A DNA stretch of 64,000 nt, taken from the NCBI GenBank assembly GCA_035457725.1, contig DATIBC010000107.1, positions 8,580 through 72,579 on the forward strand, in the 5' to 3' direction. The translations under genes and the position numbers were made by a program. Source of the DNA: DATFES01 sp035457725 (GTDB lineage Bacteria; Pseudomonadota; Alphaproteobacteria; CACIAM-22H2). Shown piece by piece: positions 7,805-15,994 of the stretch. The stretch's first letter is position 1. Each line of letters opens with the position of its first letter. Below the pieces are notes generated by a model, which saw only the letters and a program-made list of their open reading frames with translations, searched no databases and was not told the origin of the DNA.

Positions 7805-8155
7805 ATGACGCATCTCAAACCGCGGTCGCGAGACCGCATTCGATTCGATGCCATAAGATTCGCGGCGGCGGGCGCGTTGTACCTCGCCGCGACATCGCCT
7901 CTTGCGGACGCCGTGGCGCAGACAATCTGCCTTCCCCGAAAGGAACTTGGAAAGCGGCTCGAGCAATCGTTTTCCGAGCAGCCCTTTGCTTACGGCGTGA
8001 CCGAGGACGGGGCGCTGCTCGAAGTTTTCTCGACCCGCGACGGTCTTACCTGGACGCTGGTCATCACCAGCGCGAGTGGACAAAGCTGTGTGCTCGCCAC
8101 CGGCGACAGTTGGACCACGCTGCCGGTACGGCTGAAGCGCGAACTTCCGGTCTAG
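7805..8155 (+). CDS. Small exported hypothetical protein (116 aa)
   Basis: Start ATG 7805 has GGGAGG eight bases upstream. The N-terminus is a basic stretch plus a hydrophobic core and an Ala-X-Ala-like cleavage site (FAAAGALYLAATSPLADAVA, then QTICLPRKE). The mature part of about 80 residues includes LVITSASGQSCVLATGDSW, with two Cys that could pair in the periplasm. Many alphaproteobacteria have a small protein of this shape (ICLPRKEL...GVTEDGALLEVF...SCVLATGDSW), but its function is unknown. Confidence 0.65.
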   Translation: MTHLKPRSRDRIRFDAIRFAAAGALYLAATSPLADAVAQTICLPRKELGKRLEQSFSEQPFAYGVTEDGALLEVFSTRDGLTWTLVITSASGQSCVLATGDSWTTLPVRLKRELPV

Positions 8156-8162
8156 CGCGAAC

Positions 8163-8606
8163 TCATGTGGCGAGGGCGTCCAGCGGACGGCGAGCCACGT
8201 CCGGCGCGACGTTGACCAGGGCGCACAACCGCTCGAACTCGCGCGCTGTCTTTCCGAGCTCGCTGCCCGGCGCGCCGACGACATTGTGGGCGAGCCGCAG
8301 AGCGGTGCGCGCCTTTTTCCATGAGTCGCACTCGCGAACGACCTTTCGCTCGAGAGCAGGCGCCGCGGTGGCCCAATCGGCGCTGAGCGCGGCGATGTAC
8401 TCGCGAAGATACTGTTCGGCCTTGCGAGCGTCGATTTCCGGGAAACGATTTAGCTCACGGACGACGGCGTCGAGCCGCCCGCGCTCTCCGAGGCTCAGGC
8501 CGCCGTCGGCGAACGCGACCAGCGCGCAAGCCGCCACCACCGCCTTGACGAAGCCTTTGCTGCGGTAACGCTCGATTTCCGACCGGAGCTTGTCCAGCAG
8601 GTTCAT
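8163..8606 (-). CDS. TerB-like tellurite-resistance-family protein
   Basis: The 147-residue protein is all-helical and has the TerB signature: FVKAVVAACALVAFADGGLS followed by LGERGRLDAVVREL, where TerB proteins place acidic metal-binding residues (here D and E in ADGGLSLGE). The rest keeps the TerB layout (ARKAEQYLREYIAAL, then a central helix pair). TerB proteins are cytoplasmic or membrane-associated and are linked to tellurite and stress responses, but no other ter gene is here. It converges on the preceding gene with a 7-base gap. The start at 8606 gives the usual N-terminus MNLLDKLRSEIERY. Confidence 0.8.
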   Translation of the reverse strand: MNLLDKLRSEIERYRSKGFVKAVVAACALVAFADGGLSLGERGRLDAVVRELNRFPEIDARKAEQYLREYIAALSADWATAAPALERKVVRECDSWKKARTALRLAHNVVGAPGSELGKTAREFERLCALVNVAPDVARRPLDALAT

Positions 8607-8712
8607 GGATCCTCGGCGCGCGGCGGGCGAGTCGGCGCACCGGGTAGTGTATCCGGGACGACGCGGCCATGCACGCCGCTGTTTGGCGCGCGGAAGGCGA
8701 GCCAGAGGCGCG

Positions 8713-8913
8713 TCAGTGCGGGATGAGATCGCTAATGTAGACGAGCGCGCCCACCGAGGCGGCGAAGATACCGGCGATGGCCAATCCAGTCCAAACGATC
8801 GATTCGAGCGACTGTCGCAACTCGGCGCGCTGTTGCGCCTGGCGGGCCGCTCGCGTAGCGAGCAATTGCTGCGCCCGATTTTCCTGGGGGTCTGGCGAGA
8901 AGAGCCGCATCAT
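8713..8913 (-). CDS. Small coiled-coil membrane protein (66 aa)
   Basis: The predicted protein starts MMRLFSPDPQENRAQQLLAT, has a Gln/Ala/Arg-rich amphipathic helix (residues 13-35) that could coil, then one membrane helix (IVWTGLAIAGIFAASVGALV) and a short tail. GAGGG lies just upstream of the double ATG. It is in the same direction as the TerB-like gene, 106 bases upstream of it. No family recognised. Confidence 0.5.
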   Translation of the reverse strand: MMRLFSPDPQENRAQQLLATRAARQAQQRAELRQSLESIVWTGLAIAGIFAASVGALVYISDLIPH

Positions 8914-9086
8914 CCCTCACAATTGCCGGGAAACCTGCGCCGACCGGATTTGGCGCGCAGCATTCGTTTGATCGCGATGTGCCACGATACGGGCCGGCTT
9001 TTAAACTTCGATGAATTGATCCCCACGACCGCTTCAAGCGGGCGTGCTTCGCGCCTGGCGTCTGCAAGCGATTTGGATGAAACGCT

Positions 9087-9260
9087 TTACTGCGACGTAA
9101 CCGGAGTGTGGGCCCGCGTGAAGTAGGCGGCGGCCATCCGCCCAATGAGAACGCTGCCGACTATTACTCCGCCCAAAACCATCGTAAGGCCCAGCATCTC
9201 GAAACTGGATAATCCGCTCGTCGCTAGGTAACTGACCTGGCACGTAAAATCCTGCGTCAT
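9087..9260 (-). CDS. Small membrane protein (57 aa)
   Basis: Read from the minus strand, ATG at 9260 follows GGAGG with a 5-base gap, an ideal initiation site. The product starts MTQDFTCQVSYLATSGLSSF, has one membrane helix (LGLTMVLGGVIVGSVLIGR) and ends ARAHTPVTSQ-like with a polar tail, stop TAA at 9087-9089. It is short but the start signal and the clean hydrophobic segment make it likely real. Function unknown. The 170 bases between it and the gene at 8913 hold nothing I recognise. Confidence 0.55.
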   Translation of the reverse strand: MTQDFTCQVSYLATSGLSSFEMLGLTMVLGGVIVGSVLIGRMAAAYFTRAHTPVTSQ

Positions 9261-9385
9261 TGCGACCTCCGCCGGTATCCGGAAAATAATATCAAATGCC
9301 CGCGTTACTATAAAGTTAACGATTGCCGATCATCCTCGTTGGCCGAACCGTTGGGCGGTCATGCGCCCTTCGAGGAGGCCTCGAA

Positions 9386-9823
9386 ATGCTCTTCTATGCG
9401 CCGAAGTACGGATACTTGCCGGCCAACCAGATCCGGCGGGTTGCGCATTCCTACGACGAGTGGTCGCTCATCGACGCCGACGGGTCGGCTCACCGGGTTT
9501 CCTCGTTGACACAGTGCGTCGTGTGGCCGCCGATCCCTGCGCCTCCGGGCTGGCAGGTCGTCAACGCTTGGCCAAATCACAAGGGCAGCGCACCCGAGGT
9601 AACGTTGGAGCGCCTCGCGGTCGTCGCCTGGCAGGTGCACGGCAACATCGCCGAGCCGATTGTCTGCAGCCGCATGGCGGAGATTTGGGCGTTGCAGTCA
9701 ACCAATGGAGGCGCGCTTACCGCGCCGGGGCAGTGGGTGTTCCCGGATGAGGCCGCCTATATCGCCTACGCTCGCGAAGAGTATCGCAAGCGCAGCGTCA
9801 AAGAGCAAAGCGCGGCCGACTGA
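9386..9823 (+). CDS. Conserved hypothetical protein (145 aa)
   Basis: ATG 9386 has GGAGG nine bases upstream. The product starts MLFYAPKYGYLPANQIRRVA and looks like a soluble, mixed alpha/beta cytoplasmic protein with no signal peptide. Blocks such as PIPAPPGWQVVNAWPN and ALTAPGQWVFPDEAAYIAYA look conserved, and the last 15 residues are charged. No domain with known function is recognised. It converges with the lipoprotein gene that follows, with an 18-base gap. Confidence 0.6.
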   Translation: MLFYAPKYGYLPANQIRRVAHSYDEWSLIDADGSAHRVSSLTQCVVWPPIPAPPGWQVVNAWPNHKGSAPEVTLERLAVVAWQVHGNIAEPIVCSRMAEIWALQSTNGGALTAPGQWVFPDEAAYIAYAREEYRKRSVKEQSAAD

Positions 9824-9841
9824 TCGGCATCGCCGAGCCGA

Positions 9842-10096
9842 TCAACCCCGCGACGCTTGGTAGCCGAATTTTTCCGCTTCGGACCTACATGCGAAGACGC
9901 CGTATGCGGTGTTCGCGTAGTGGCGCGAACCGCGCAGATGGTAGATGCCGCTGCTGCGCTCGGTATTGACCCAAACCACTTGGTCGCCTTTGCACATTTG
10001 CGCGGCACCTGATTCGCTTCTGTAGCCCTGAAGTCGGGGCACGCACGCTGCGGCAATGAGCATCGCCGCTACAGCCATAAACTGTTTTATATACAT
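9842..10096 (-). CDS. Small lipoprotein (84 aa)
   Basis: The start at 10096 gives a signal peptide and lipobox (MYIKQFMAVAAMLIAAAC), with Cys18 as the predicted lipidated residue. The mature part (about 66 residues) contains DQVVWVNTERSSGIYHLRGS and YANTAYGVFACRSEAEKFGY. That pattern (a Cys, V-W-V-N-T, Y-H, then a Tyr/Gly/Cys run) is known from small proteins in alpha- and betaproteobacteria whose function is not established. It is probably anchored in the outer or inner membrane facing the periplasm. Confidence 0.65.
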   Translation of the reverse strand: MYIKQFMAVAAMLIAAACVPRLQGYRSESGAAQMCKGDQVVWVNTERSSGIYHLRGSRHYANTAYGVFACRSEAEKFGYQASRG

Positions 10097-10201
10097 GGAC
10101 AATCGCCAGGATTGAACGTTAGTGGCGATCAAAGCAGCTTTACGTCCGCTCGGCAACCTGGAAGCCGCCACGCGGTTCGTTGAGCGGACGCACTCGAGAG
10201 G

Positions 10202-10522
10202 CTAGAGGATCCGTTCGAAGCGGAGGGCGATCCGTCGCGCGTCTTCGAGAAATTGGAGCCCCAGACGATCGTCGCGCTGCCATATGACGCGAGCATGGAC
10301 GGCGCCGAAATCGGCGATCTTCAAGGTTACGACGCTGGCGACCTCGAACAGTCCGGCGGCCTTGATTTGCGCTCCGGCGGGCGATATGTCGACCACCGTG
10401 CATTCTACGCCCTTGGATCCGCAGTAAACGCGCCCGCGCAGCGCAACCGACGTCCGCGGATGCTCGCGGCGTTCTGCTCTTCGGGCTATGTCATGGGCCA
10501 TGATGTCTTGAAGGATCCGCAT
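10202..10522 (-). CDS. PilZ-domain protein, probable c-di-GMP receptor
   Basis: The 106-residue protein is a single PilZ domain. It has the arginine motif that binds c-di-GMP (RRAERREHPRTSVALRGRVY) and the downstream D-x-S-x-x-G motif (VVDISPAGAQIKA). The following strands (VASVVTLKIADFGAVHARVI, then LGLQFLEDA) complete the barrel. PilZ proteins change motility, adhesion or polysaccharide production when c-di-GMP is bound. No partner gene is adjacent; the only pilus-related genes in the window are at 3.5 and 57.2 kb, so a link is speculative. Confidence 0.82.
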   Translation of the reverse strand: MRILQDIMAHDIARRAERREHPRTSVALRGRVYCGSKGVECTVVDISPAGAQIKAAGLFEVASVVTLKIADFGAVHARVIWQRDDRLGLQFLEDARRIALRFERIL

Positions 10523-10728
10523 TCTTCGCCTAGCGGTTGGAGTGGGGTGGTGTTCAACCGAAACGAAAAGTGGACTGTCCGAACGGCCCTTTATTTGATA
10601 ACTAGGGCAAAATGGTTGCGCAAACGTTAGCGAATAAGGTTGACGTGCAGTCGGCCGAATCCGTGCAAAATCCGTCTAAATTGCGCTTCCAATGGTCGAT
10701 CGCCGTACCAGAAAACTTTGAGGTGCCA

Positions 10729-11205
10729 ATGCGACGAAAGACGTTTCCGATCGCGGTCATCGGAATTCTCGCCGCGGTATTCGCGGGTTCGGCTGTCTCG
10801 GGGACTTCGCCTGCAACCGCTCAAGAAGTGCTGCGTTCGGCTCCCGAAATCGCCCAATGCCTGTGCCTGGAGCAAGATATCGCCCGGCTGTACGGCGAAT
10901 ATGCGCGGGTCCGTGACCAGTTCAATGCAAGCGCCGACGAGGCTCGAAGCGTTGCCGCCGAACTCGAACGCACGCGCGGCGCCGTCAACGTGGCCGATGA
11001 GCGGTCAGTCGATGCCTTCCGCCAGAAGGTCATCCAGCTGCAGTCGATCGAGGCCCGGCGCGACCAGCTGATCCCGAGCGTGCAGGAGGCGGCCGGCCAG
11101 CATAACGCGAAGGTCGGCGAATTCCAGCGTCGATGCGGCGGAAGATATTACGACGGCGCCCTGTTGCCGCAGGTCAGGGCAACACTCAGCTGTCCCTCGC
11201 AATAG
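10729..11205 (+). CDS. Exported coiled-coil hypothetical protein (158 aa)
   Basis: ATG 10729 follows GAGG and begins a signal peptide (KTFPIAVIGILAAVFAGSAV, cleavage likely after SPATA). The mature part has a Cys pair (IAQCLCLEQDI), a long helix with heptad-like spacing (about residues 60-130, ARVRDQFNASADEARSVAAE), a C-terminal Cys (FQRRCGGRYYDG) and ends TLSCPSQ. A periplasmic coiled-coil protein with disulfides is likely. Similar small CLCLEQ-type proteins occur in alphaproteobacteria; no function is known to me. Confidence 0.62.
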   Translation: MRRKTFPIAVIGILAAVFAGSAVSGTSPATAQEVLRSAPEIAQCLCLEQDIARLYGEYARVRDQFNASADEARSVAAELERTRGAVNVADERSVDAFRQKVIQLQSIEARRDQLIPSVQEAAGQHNAKVGEFQRRCGGRYYDGALLPQVRATLSCPSQ

Positions 11206-11271
11206 CGGCCGCTCGCCGCTCGCGGCGTTTCATGCGATAATGCCTTGCTCGCTGGCAAGGAAGCTTATCCC

Positions 11272-11601
11272 ATGCGCAAAATCGGCATCCTCGCTGGGCT
11301 TATGGCGTTGATCATGCTGGCGCCGGCCGACGCGGTTGCGCACAGCAAGAGTCGCTTCTTTTTTGGCGTCACGCTCGGACCGTTCTGGTATGGCCCGCCG
11401 GCCTACTACTACGCCCCGCCAGCTTACTATTACCCTCCGCCGGTCGCCTATTACCCGCCGCCTCCGGTTTATTACCCGCCCGCCTCCGTGTACGGCGCCG
11501 ACTGCCGGCCCATCCAAGGTCGCGGCGAGGACACCGGGCGGATTTACGATGGCATCGCGTGCCGGCAGCCGGACGGGACCTGGCGCGTCACGCCGCGCTG
11601 A
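11272..11601 (+). CDS. Exported Pro/Tyr-rich protein (109 aa)
   Basis: ATG 11272, with GGAAG upstream, opens a signal peptide (MRKIGILAGLMALIMLAPAD, cleavage near AVA). Residues 35-75 are a low-complexity stretch of repeated YYYPPP-like units (PPAYYYAPPAYYYPPPVAYY). The C-terminal 35 residues carry two Cys in a conserved-looking end (DCRPIQGRG, GRIYDGIACRQPDGTWRV). This plan, a Tyr/Pro spacer followed by a small Cys-pair SH3-like tail, is known for envelope proteins of alphaproteobacteria that lack an assigned role. The gene ends 23 bases before a strong hairpin. Confidence 0.65.
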   Translation: MRKIGILAGLMALIMLAPADAVAHSKSRFFFGVTLGPFWYGPPAYYYAPPAYYYPPPVAYYPPPPVYYPPASVYGADCRPIQGRGEDTGRIYDGIACRQPDGTWRVTPR

Positions 11602-11624
11602 ACCGGCGAGGGTTGCGAAGAAAA

Positions 11625-11655
11625 AAGCCCCGCGTGGTAGAGCCGCGCGGGGCTT
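11625..11655. terminator. Bidirectional rho-independent terminator
   Basis: A 10-bp perfect stem (AAGCCCCGCG 11625-11634 with CGCGGGGCTT 11646-11655) closes an 11-base loop. On the minus strand it is followed by TTTTTTCTTC, a good T run; on the plus strand the tail is weaker. It lies beyond the Pro/Tyr-rich protein gene, between converging transcripts. Confidence 0.75.
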
Positions 11656-11805
11656 CGAGTTTCAGCGCACATGGAGACAGGCTCGGCAAACGCCAAGCCG
11701 ATCATTCAGATCGCATGATCGCGGCGCTTGCACGTTGATCCAGATCAATTCGCCCCAACGCGTGCCTTCGTAACTTTTTATCAGGTAATGGCCGAGGGCA
11801 ATCGC

Positions 11806-11904
11806 ATGTCTTGGGGTGAAGCGCTTTATTTGGCGATGGCGGTGTCCGCATTCGTCGCGTTCATCGCCACGTTGGCCTACGTCGAGCGGACCTGGAAGCA
11901 ATAG
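11806..11904 (+). CDS. Very small membrane protein (32 aa)
   Basis: The frame reads MSWGEALYLAMAVSAFVAFI then ATLAYVERTWKQ and stops at 11902-11904. GAGGG lies seven bases before the ATG at 11806; an in-frame ATG at 11788 is an alternative. One membrane helix spans almost the whole peptide, with a charged Arg/Lys end inside. Its shape is like the many single-helix peptides of bacterial membranes that assist larger complexes. Function unknown. Too short for similarity to be decisive. Confidence 0.4.
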   Translation: MSWGEALYLAMAVSAFVAFIATLAYVERTWKQ

Positions 11905-11920
11905 GGCGAGAAGGCGCCCG

Positions 11921-12355
11921 TCAGCCGTTGGGAGGCATCCATTGCCCCTGTCGCGCGGCGACCGCGCGACGGAACGTGTCGGGTATCGACACTGTGCTAT
12001 CCCGCGCGTAGTCGAAATAGACCAGCACCGAAGTGCCGATGGCGAGCGATCGTCCCCCCGCTGCCGCCACCTCATAGACGAGATCGAAACTCTTGCCCCC
12101 TAAGCGCGACACGCCGCAGCCGATTTCGATGGCCTCGGCATAGAAACTTGGCGCGCGGAATTTGCAGCTCGTCTCGGCCAGGATGACCGGTAGTTTCCGT
12201 GGATCGTCGATCCCCAGCAGTTCGGAGAGATATCGCGTGCGCGCGGTCTCGAACCATGTGAAGTAGACCGCGTTGTTGACGTGACCAAGAACATCGAGAT
12301 CGCGAAACGTCACCGTTTCAGCGATCACGAAGGGATAGGTGGAAGCCAGCGCCAT
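11921..12355 (-). CDS. Acyl-CoA thioesterase, 4HBT (hot-dog) family
   Basis: The 144-residue protein has the 4-hydroxybenzoyl-CoA thioesterase motif in YbgC/FadM form: TFRDLDVLGHVNNAVYFTWF, with the catalytic Asp in RDLDVLGHVNN, followed by the helix ETARTRYLSELLG and the strands of the hot-dog fold (LAETSCKFRAPSFYAEAIEI). These enzymes hydrolyse acyl-CoA thioesters in the cytoplasm. The start at 12355 is chosen for GCAGGG upstream and the standard N-terminus. It follows the membrane protein gene at 12430-13761 in the same direction, 75 bases downstream. Confidence 0.85.
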   Translation of the reverse strand: MALASTYPFVIAETVTFRDLDVLGHVNNAVYFTWFETARTRYLSELLGIDDPRKLPVILAETSCKFRAPSFYAEAIEIGCGVSRLGGKSFDLVYEVAAAGGRSLAIGTSVLVYFDYARDSTVSIPDTFRRAVAARQGQWMPPNG

Positions 12356-12429
12356 TAAGTCCCTGCCGTTTGAAATGTTTGCCCCGATTGCGCGATCCCT
12401 AGCACACGCAGCATGGATCGGCGACGACG

Positions 12430-13761
12430 CTACTCCGGCGCATGTAGAACGCGCAGGACGGAGCGTCCGTTCTCGAGCACCGACATGGCAAGCGCGTCGG
12501 CACCGAGAAACGCCAAATGCGAGCGCGAATAAGGCGGCAGGAACCGGCGAAAGATCTCCGATCCATCGCTCGCCTTCAAAACGTAAACGGAATCCTTCAC
12601 CTCGCCGATGGACAAATGACCGCCGACGCTGATCGCGATGAATCGCCCTTTGGGATCGATGGCGACGGCGTGGATCGATCTGCCCTTCGGTACCTCGTGG
12701 AGTCCGGCGCCCGTCGGCAGCGACCAGCGGACCCGGTAGCGGCCTGCCTCGCGATAAGTGTCCCACGCAACCCATCCGCCAGCGATGCGACGAAAGCCAT
12801 TGCCCGAAAGTGCGATGCCTCCAACGCTGATCGGCCCCCAGACTACGGTCCCGGCATCGTCGACCGATAGAACCTCGTCGGGATAGCGGGACAGCACGGC
12901 AACACCGCCGACCGCGTCGTACGACATCAACTGCAGTTGCGCACTAGCCGGCTGATCGATGGCGATCTCGCGGTCCGGCGCGCCATCGAGCCTACGCACG
13001 ACCAGGACATTCTTGAATCGCTCGTCTGCGTCGCGACGGCGATCGAGCCAGGCGATGGCCTGGCCATCCTCGGAAATCAACGGCGCCCAACTTGGAGCGT
13101 CCGAAGGCGGCTCGACGCGCAAAAACGGCACGCCGCCCGGGCGGCGAAAGTAATGCTCGAACCCGCCATCGTCGCGCCGATAGGTTCGATACAGCACCGC
13201 ACCGCCAGGTCCCACCGAGTCGATGGCGCTGCCGGCAGGCCCTATCATGATAGGCTCGGCGGCGAAGTCGCATTCGGGCAAGCGGATCGGCGCCATGCGC
13301 TCACCGCCGCTGGTCGCCACCCACGCCTCTCCAGAGCGTTCGTGCGCGACGCCGATGCCCGAGCGCAACTGCACCAACGAAACATCGGCCCTCTCGCACT
13401 GGACCGGCCACTTTCCGGTCTCGCGCGCCGTCTCGGGCTCGATGAGGAAGTACTTCGGAATTTCGATCTGGTACACCCAATTGATCGCCATAGTCGCCGG
13501 CACGAAAGCGAGTATCGCCGCCAAGCGGCGGATCAGCCCGGGCCGCCACAAGATGATGAGCAGCAGCGCGAAAATTCCCAGCTGAGCGGCGAATGCAAAG
13601 CCGACATCGGTCAGTCGCCATAACGGGTCGCGCGACCCGCGCCATTCGACGATTTCCTGCCACAACGCGATTCCCCAAGGGACCACGCCGTGACGGCCGA
13701 CCAGCGGAACGATGTACACCGCGAACGACAGCACAAGCGCCGTGATGAGACTGCGTCGCAT
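12430..13761 (-). CDS. Membrane-anchored protein with periplasmic beta-propeller-like domain
   Basis: The first 100 residues hold three hydrophobic segments (LITALVLSFAVYIVPLV, FAFAAQLGIFALLLIILW, LAAILAFVPATMAINWVYQI). The other 340 residues are rich in strands with repeated blocks typical of WD40/TolB-like propellers: PSWAPLISEDGQAIAWLDRR, VLSRYPDEVLSVDDAGTVVW, RSIHAVAIDPKGRFIAISVG. The repeats have no known catalytic residues. It probably sits in the inner membrane with the propeller outside. I do not recognise a named family; the neighbours (thioesterase, PEBP-like lipoprotein) do not reveal its role. Confidence 0.65.
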   Translation of the reverse strand: MRRSLITALVLSFAVYIVPLVGRHGVVPWGIALWQEIVEWRGSRDPLWRLTDVGFAFAAQLGIFALLLIILWRPGLIRRLAAILAFVPATMAINWVYQIEIPKYFLIEPETARETGKWPVQCERADVSLVQLRSGIGVAHERSGEAWVATSGGERMAPIRLPECDFAAEPIMIGPAGSAIDSVGPGGAVLYRTYRRDDGGFEHYFRRPGGVPFLRVEPPSDAPSWAPLISEDGQAIAWLDRRRDADERFKNVLVVRRLDGAPDREIAIDQPASAQLQLMSYDAVGGVAVLSRYPDEVLSVDDAGTVVWGPISVGGIALSGNGFRRIAGGWVAWDTYREAGRYRVRWSLPTGAGLHEVPKGRSIHAVAIDPKGRFIAISVGGHLSIGEVKDSVYVLKASDGSEIFRRFLPPYSRSHLAFLGADALAMSVLENGRSVLRVLHAPE

Positions 13762-13792
13762 CGCTGTCCTTATTCAAGCGCTCGAATGACGC

Positions 13793-14404
13793 TCAGCGCC
13801 CGTAATCCGGGCCGATGATCGGCGGTAGCGTGCCACGGTCGCGATCCCGTCCAGTCAACAAGTCCAGCGGCGAATCCTGCGGCGTGGGTTGCTGTTGTGG
13901 CGTGGCCGGTTCGGGGAGCGCCCCGCCGCTTCGTTTGCGCACAAGTACCGCAAGCGGTTGGGCCGCTAACAAGGTGCTGCCATAGCCGACCGGCCGCCCG
14001 GACCCGTCAAGCGCCAAGACCTCGAGCCGGTAACGATGGTTCTGGAACTCGCCTGGGCATGGGGCTTGATAGTCGCGCGCCGCGCCTGCGGCGATGCCAC
14101 CGGCGCTGGCCGGAACCGTCGTCTCCCATGGCGTGTGCAGCAAGGCATCGATGTTGGTGATTTTGATGCGATAGTTCGCCACGCCGTCAGGCCGATTGGC
14201 GATCGAGACCGCCGGCGACACTCCGAGCCCGCACAGGTTGCGCTCGCCGAGCTGCGCCGACACGGCAAGCGGCGTCAGGTCAGGATAGGGCGAGGGGCGG
14301 GGCGCGCACGCCGAGGCGGCGATCGCCAATCCCATGGCCAGCGTGCATCTCCCAAGTCTGGCTCCGGCTAAAGCCTGCGGCGAATATCGCTTCAATCCGT
14401 GCAT
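13793..14404 (-). CDS. PEBP-like (YbhB-type) lipoprotein
   Basis: A lipobox (LAIAASACAPRP) follows a signal peptide. The mature part resembles the phosphatidylethanolamine-binding protein fold: GVSPAVSIANRPDGVANYRI and then YQAPCPGEFQNHRYRLEVLA, which matches the family's G-P-C-P-P ... H-R-Y ... A-L-D pattern. The usual ligand-site D-P-D-A block is changed here to NIDALLHTPW, so ligand binding may differ. The C-terminal 45 residues are Pro/Gln/Asp rich. It lies upstream of, and in the same direction as, the propeller protein (31-base gap), and may form an operon with it and the thioesterase. Confidence 0.62.
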   Translation of the reverse strand: MHGLKRYSPQALAGARLGRCTLAMGLAIAASACAPRPSPYPDLTPLAVSAQLGERNLCGLGVSPAVSIANRPDGVANYRIKITNIDALLHTPWETTVPASAGGIAAGAARDYQAPCPGEFQNHRYRLEVLALDGSGRPVGYGSTLLAAQPLAVLVRKRSGGALPEPATPQQQPTPQDSPLDLLTGRDRDRGTLPPIIGPDYGR

Positions 14405-14494
14405 GCCGATGTTTTACCTTGCGCGCCGGTCACGGGAAACCACGGAATTGGTCAATCGAAAAGCCATGATCTTCTTGGGCGGTAGCGTCGGGCG

Positions 14495-15601
14495 ATGAGC
14501 GAAACCGTCGACTGCGTCGTCATCGGCGCCGGCGTCGTCGGTCTTGCCGCGGCCCGCGCGCTGGCGCTCGCCGGGCGCGAGGTCGTGGTCGTCGAGTCCG
14601 GCGCGGCGATTGGTACGGAGATCAGCTCGCGCAACAGCGAGGTCATCCACGCCGGCATCTATTATCCAACCGGCAGTCTGAAAGCGGCCCTATGCGTGGC
14701 CGGAAAGGAGACGCTCTATCGCTATTGCGGCGAGCGCGGCATCGCGCACCGGCGCTGCGGGAAGCTCATCGTCGCGACCGCCGAGGCGCAGATCCCCAGT
14801 CTCGAGAAACTTCGCCGGCAGGGAACGGCCAACGGAGTTGACGATCTCGCGATGCTGACCGCAAGCCAAGCGCGCGCGCTCGAACCTAATCTGCGTTGCG
14901 CCGCTGGGGTCCACTCGCCGTCGACCGGCATCATCGACAGCCACGCGCTGATGCTGAGCTTTCAGGGCGACGCCGAAGCGCATGGCGCCGTCGTCGCTTT
15001 CAATAGTCCCGTGCTACGCGGTCGAGCGAGGGATAGCGGGCTGGAGCTCGAGATTGGCGGCGTCGACCCATTGCGGCTAGTAGCGCGCGTGGTGGTCAAT
15101 GCTGCCGGTCTCGGGGCGCCGGCGCTCGCCCGGCGCCTTCATGGCCTGCCGGCTAATTGCGTGCCGCAAGACTATCTCGCCAAGGGCAACTATTTCGCCC
15201 TCGACGGGCGCGCCCCGTTCTCGCGGCTGATTTATCCGATGCCGGAGCCCGGCGGGCTCGGCGTGCACATTACGCTCGATCTCGCCGGCCAAGCGCGCTT
15301 CGGTCCCGACGTCGAGTGGATCGACCACATCGATTACGATGTCGATCCGCGCCGCGCCGAGAAGTTCTCCGCCGAAATTCGCAAATACTGGCCCGATCTG
15401 CCCGATGGCTCCCTCCATCCTGCATATTCGGGAATACGCCCGAAAATTGCCGGACCGGGCGCTCCGGCGGCCGATTTCGTGATTCAAGGGCCTGAAACGC
15501 ACGGCATTCCGGGCCTGGTCAATTTGTTCGGCATCGAATCTCCGGGCCTGACCGCGTCGCCGGCCATCGCCGCAAGGGTCGTCGCAATGTTGGCGCGGTG
15601 A
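14495..15601 (+). CDS. FAD-dependent oxidoreductase, L-2-hydroxyglutarate oxidase-like
   Basis: The protein (368 aa) starts with the dinucleotide-binding fold of the DAO family (VDCVVIGAGVVGLAAARALA, acidic end at VVVVESG) and follows with the L-2-hydroxyglutarate dehydrogenase/oxidase signature SSRNSEVIHAGIYYPTGSLK. Later blocks also match that group: PQDYLAKGNYFALDGRAPFS, LIYPMPEPGGLGVHITLDLA and the C-terminal FAD contact NLFGIESPGLTASPAIAARV. Such enzymes oxidise L-2-hydroxyglutarate or related 2-hydroxyacids to 2-oxo acids and feed electrons to the chain. It is shorter than E. coli LhgO (about 420 aa), so the substrate is not certain. It is divergent from the PEBP-like gene. Confidence 0.8.
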   Translation: MSETVDCVVIGAGVVGLAAARALALAGREVVVVESGAAIGTEISSRNSEVIHAGIYYPTGSLKAALCVAGKETLYRYCGERGIAHRRCGKLIVATAEAQIPSLEKLRRQGTANGVDDLAMLTASQARALEPNLRCAAGVHSPSTGIIDSHALMLSFQGDAEAHGAVVAFNSPVLRGRARDSGLELEIGGVDPLRLVARVVVNAAGLGAPALARRLHGLPANCVPQDYLAKGNYFALDGRAPFSRLIYPMPEPGGLGVHITLDLAGQARFGPDVEWIDHIDYDVDPRRAEKFSAEIRKYWPDLPDGSLHPAYSGIRPKIAGPGAPAADFVIQGPETHGIPGLVNLFGIESPGLTASPAIAARVVAMLAR

Positions 15602-15616
15602 TCGGTGACCCTGTTG

Positions 15617-15994
15617 CTAGGTTCGCGGTGCGTATCCTCGCGCTCGCATGCAGTCGTGAAAGGCGCGTTCGCGTTCGAGCTGGTCGCGGATCTCGATCTG
15701 GCGCAGCGCGGTCTGATCGGGACCGGCCTGGCGCGACGGGCGCTGATTGAGCGCCTCGAGCCGACGCTGCTCCCGTTCGGCTGCGTACGGCCCGACCCGC
15801 AGCCGCTGCTCGGCGGTCTGCCGACAAGCTTCGACGTCCTTATTGCGCGTTTCGGCGCTGACGTTTGCTTTTACCCATTCGCTATCACCGGCGGCGCAGC
15901 CGACGAGCAGTATCGCCAAGACGGTCGCCCAGACTGTTCGCCGCCATCCTACGTTGCGGCGTTCGGCGCAATCGGCCGAAGGGCTCATGCGCAT
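15617..15994 (-). CDS. Small lipoprotein (125 aa)
   Basis: GGAGG six bases upstream supports the ATG at 15994. A signal peptide ends in the lipobox ILLVGCAAGD. The mature part is helical and charged (NKDVEACRQTAEQRLRVGPY, then QIEIRDQLERERAFHDCMRA), with two Cys in a C-x(n)-C spacing typical of small coiled helical hairpins joined by a disulfide, ending RGYAPRT. The 'HDCMRARGY' end is common in short lipoproteins of alphaproteobacteria; no function is known. It converges on the oxidoreductase gene with a 15-base gap. Confidence 0.65.
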   Translation of the reverse strand: MRMSPSADCAERRNVGWRRTVWATVLAILLVGCAAGDSEWVKANVSAETRNKDVEACRQTAEQRLRVGPYAAEREQRRLEALNQRPSRQAGPDQTALRQIEIRDQLERERAFHDCMRARGYAPRT

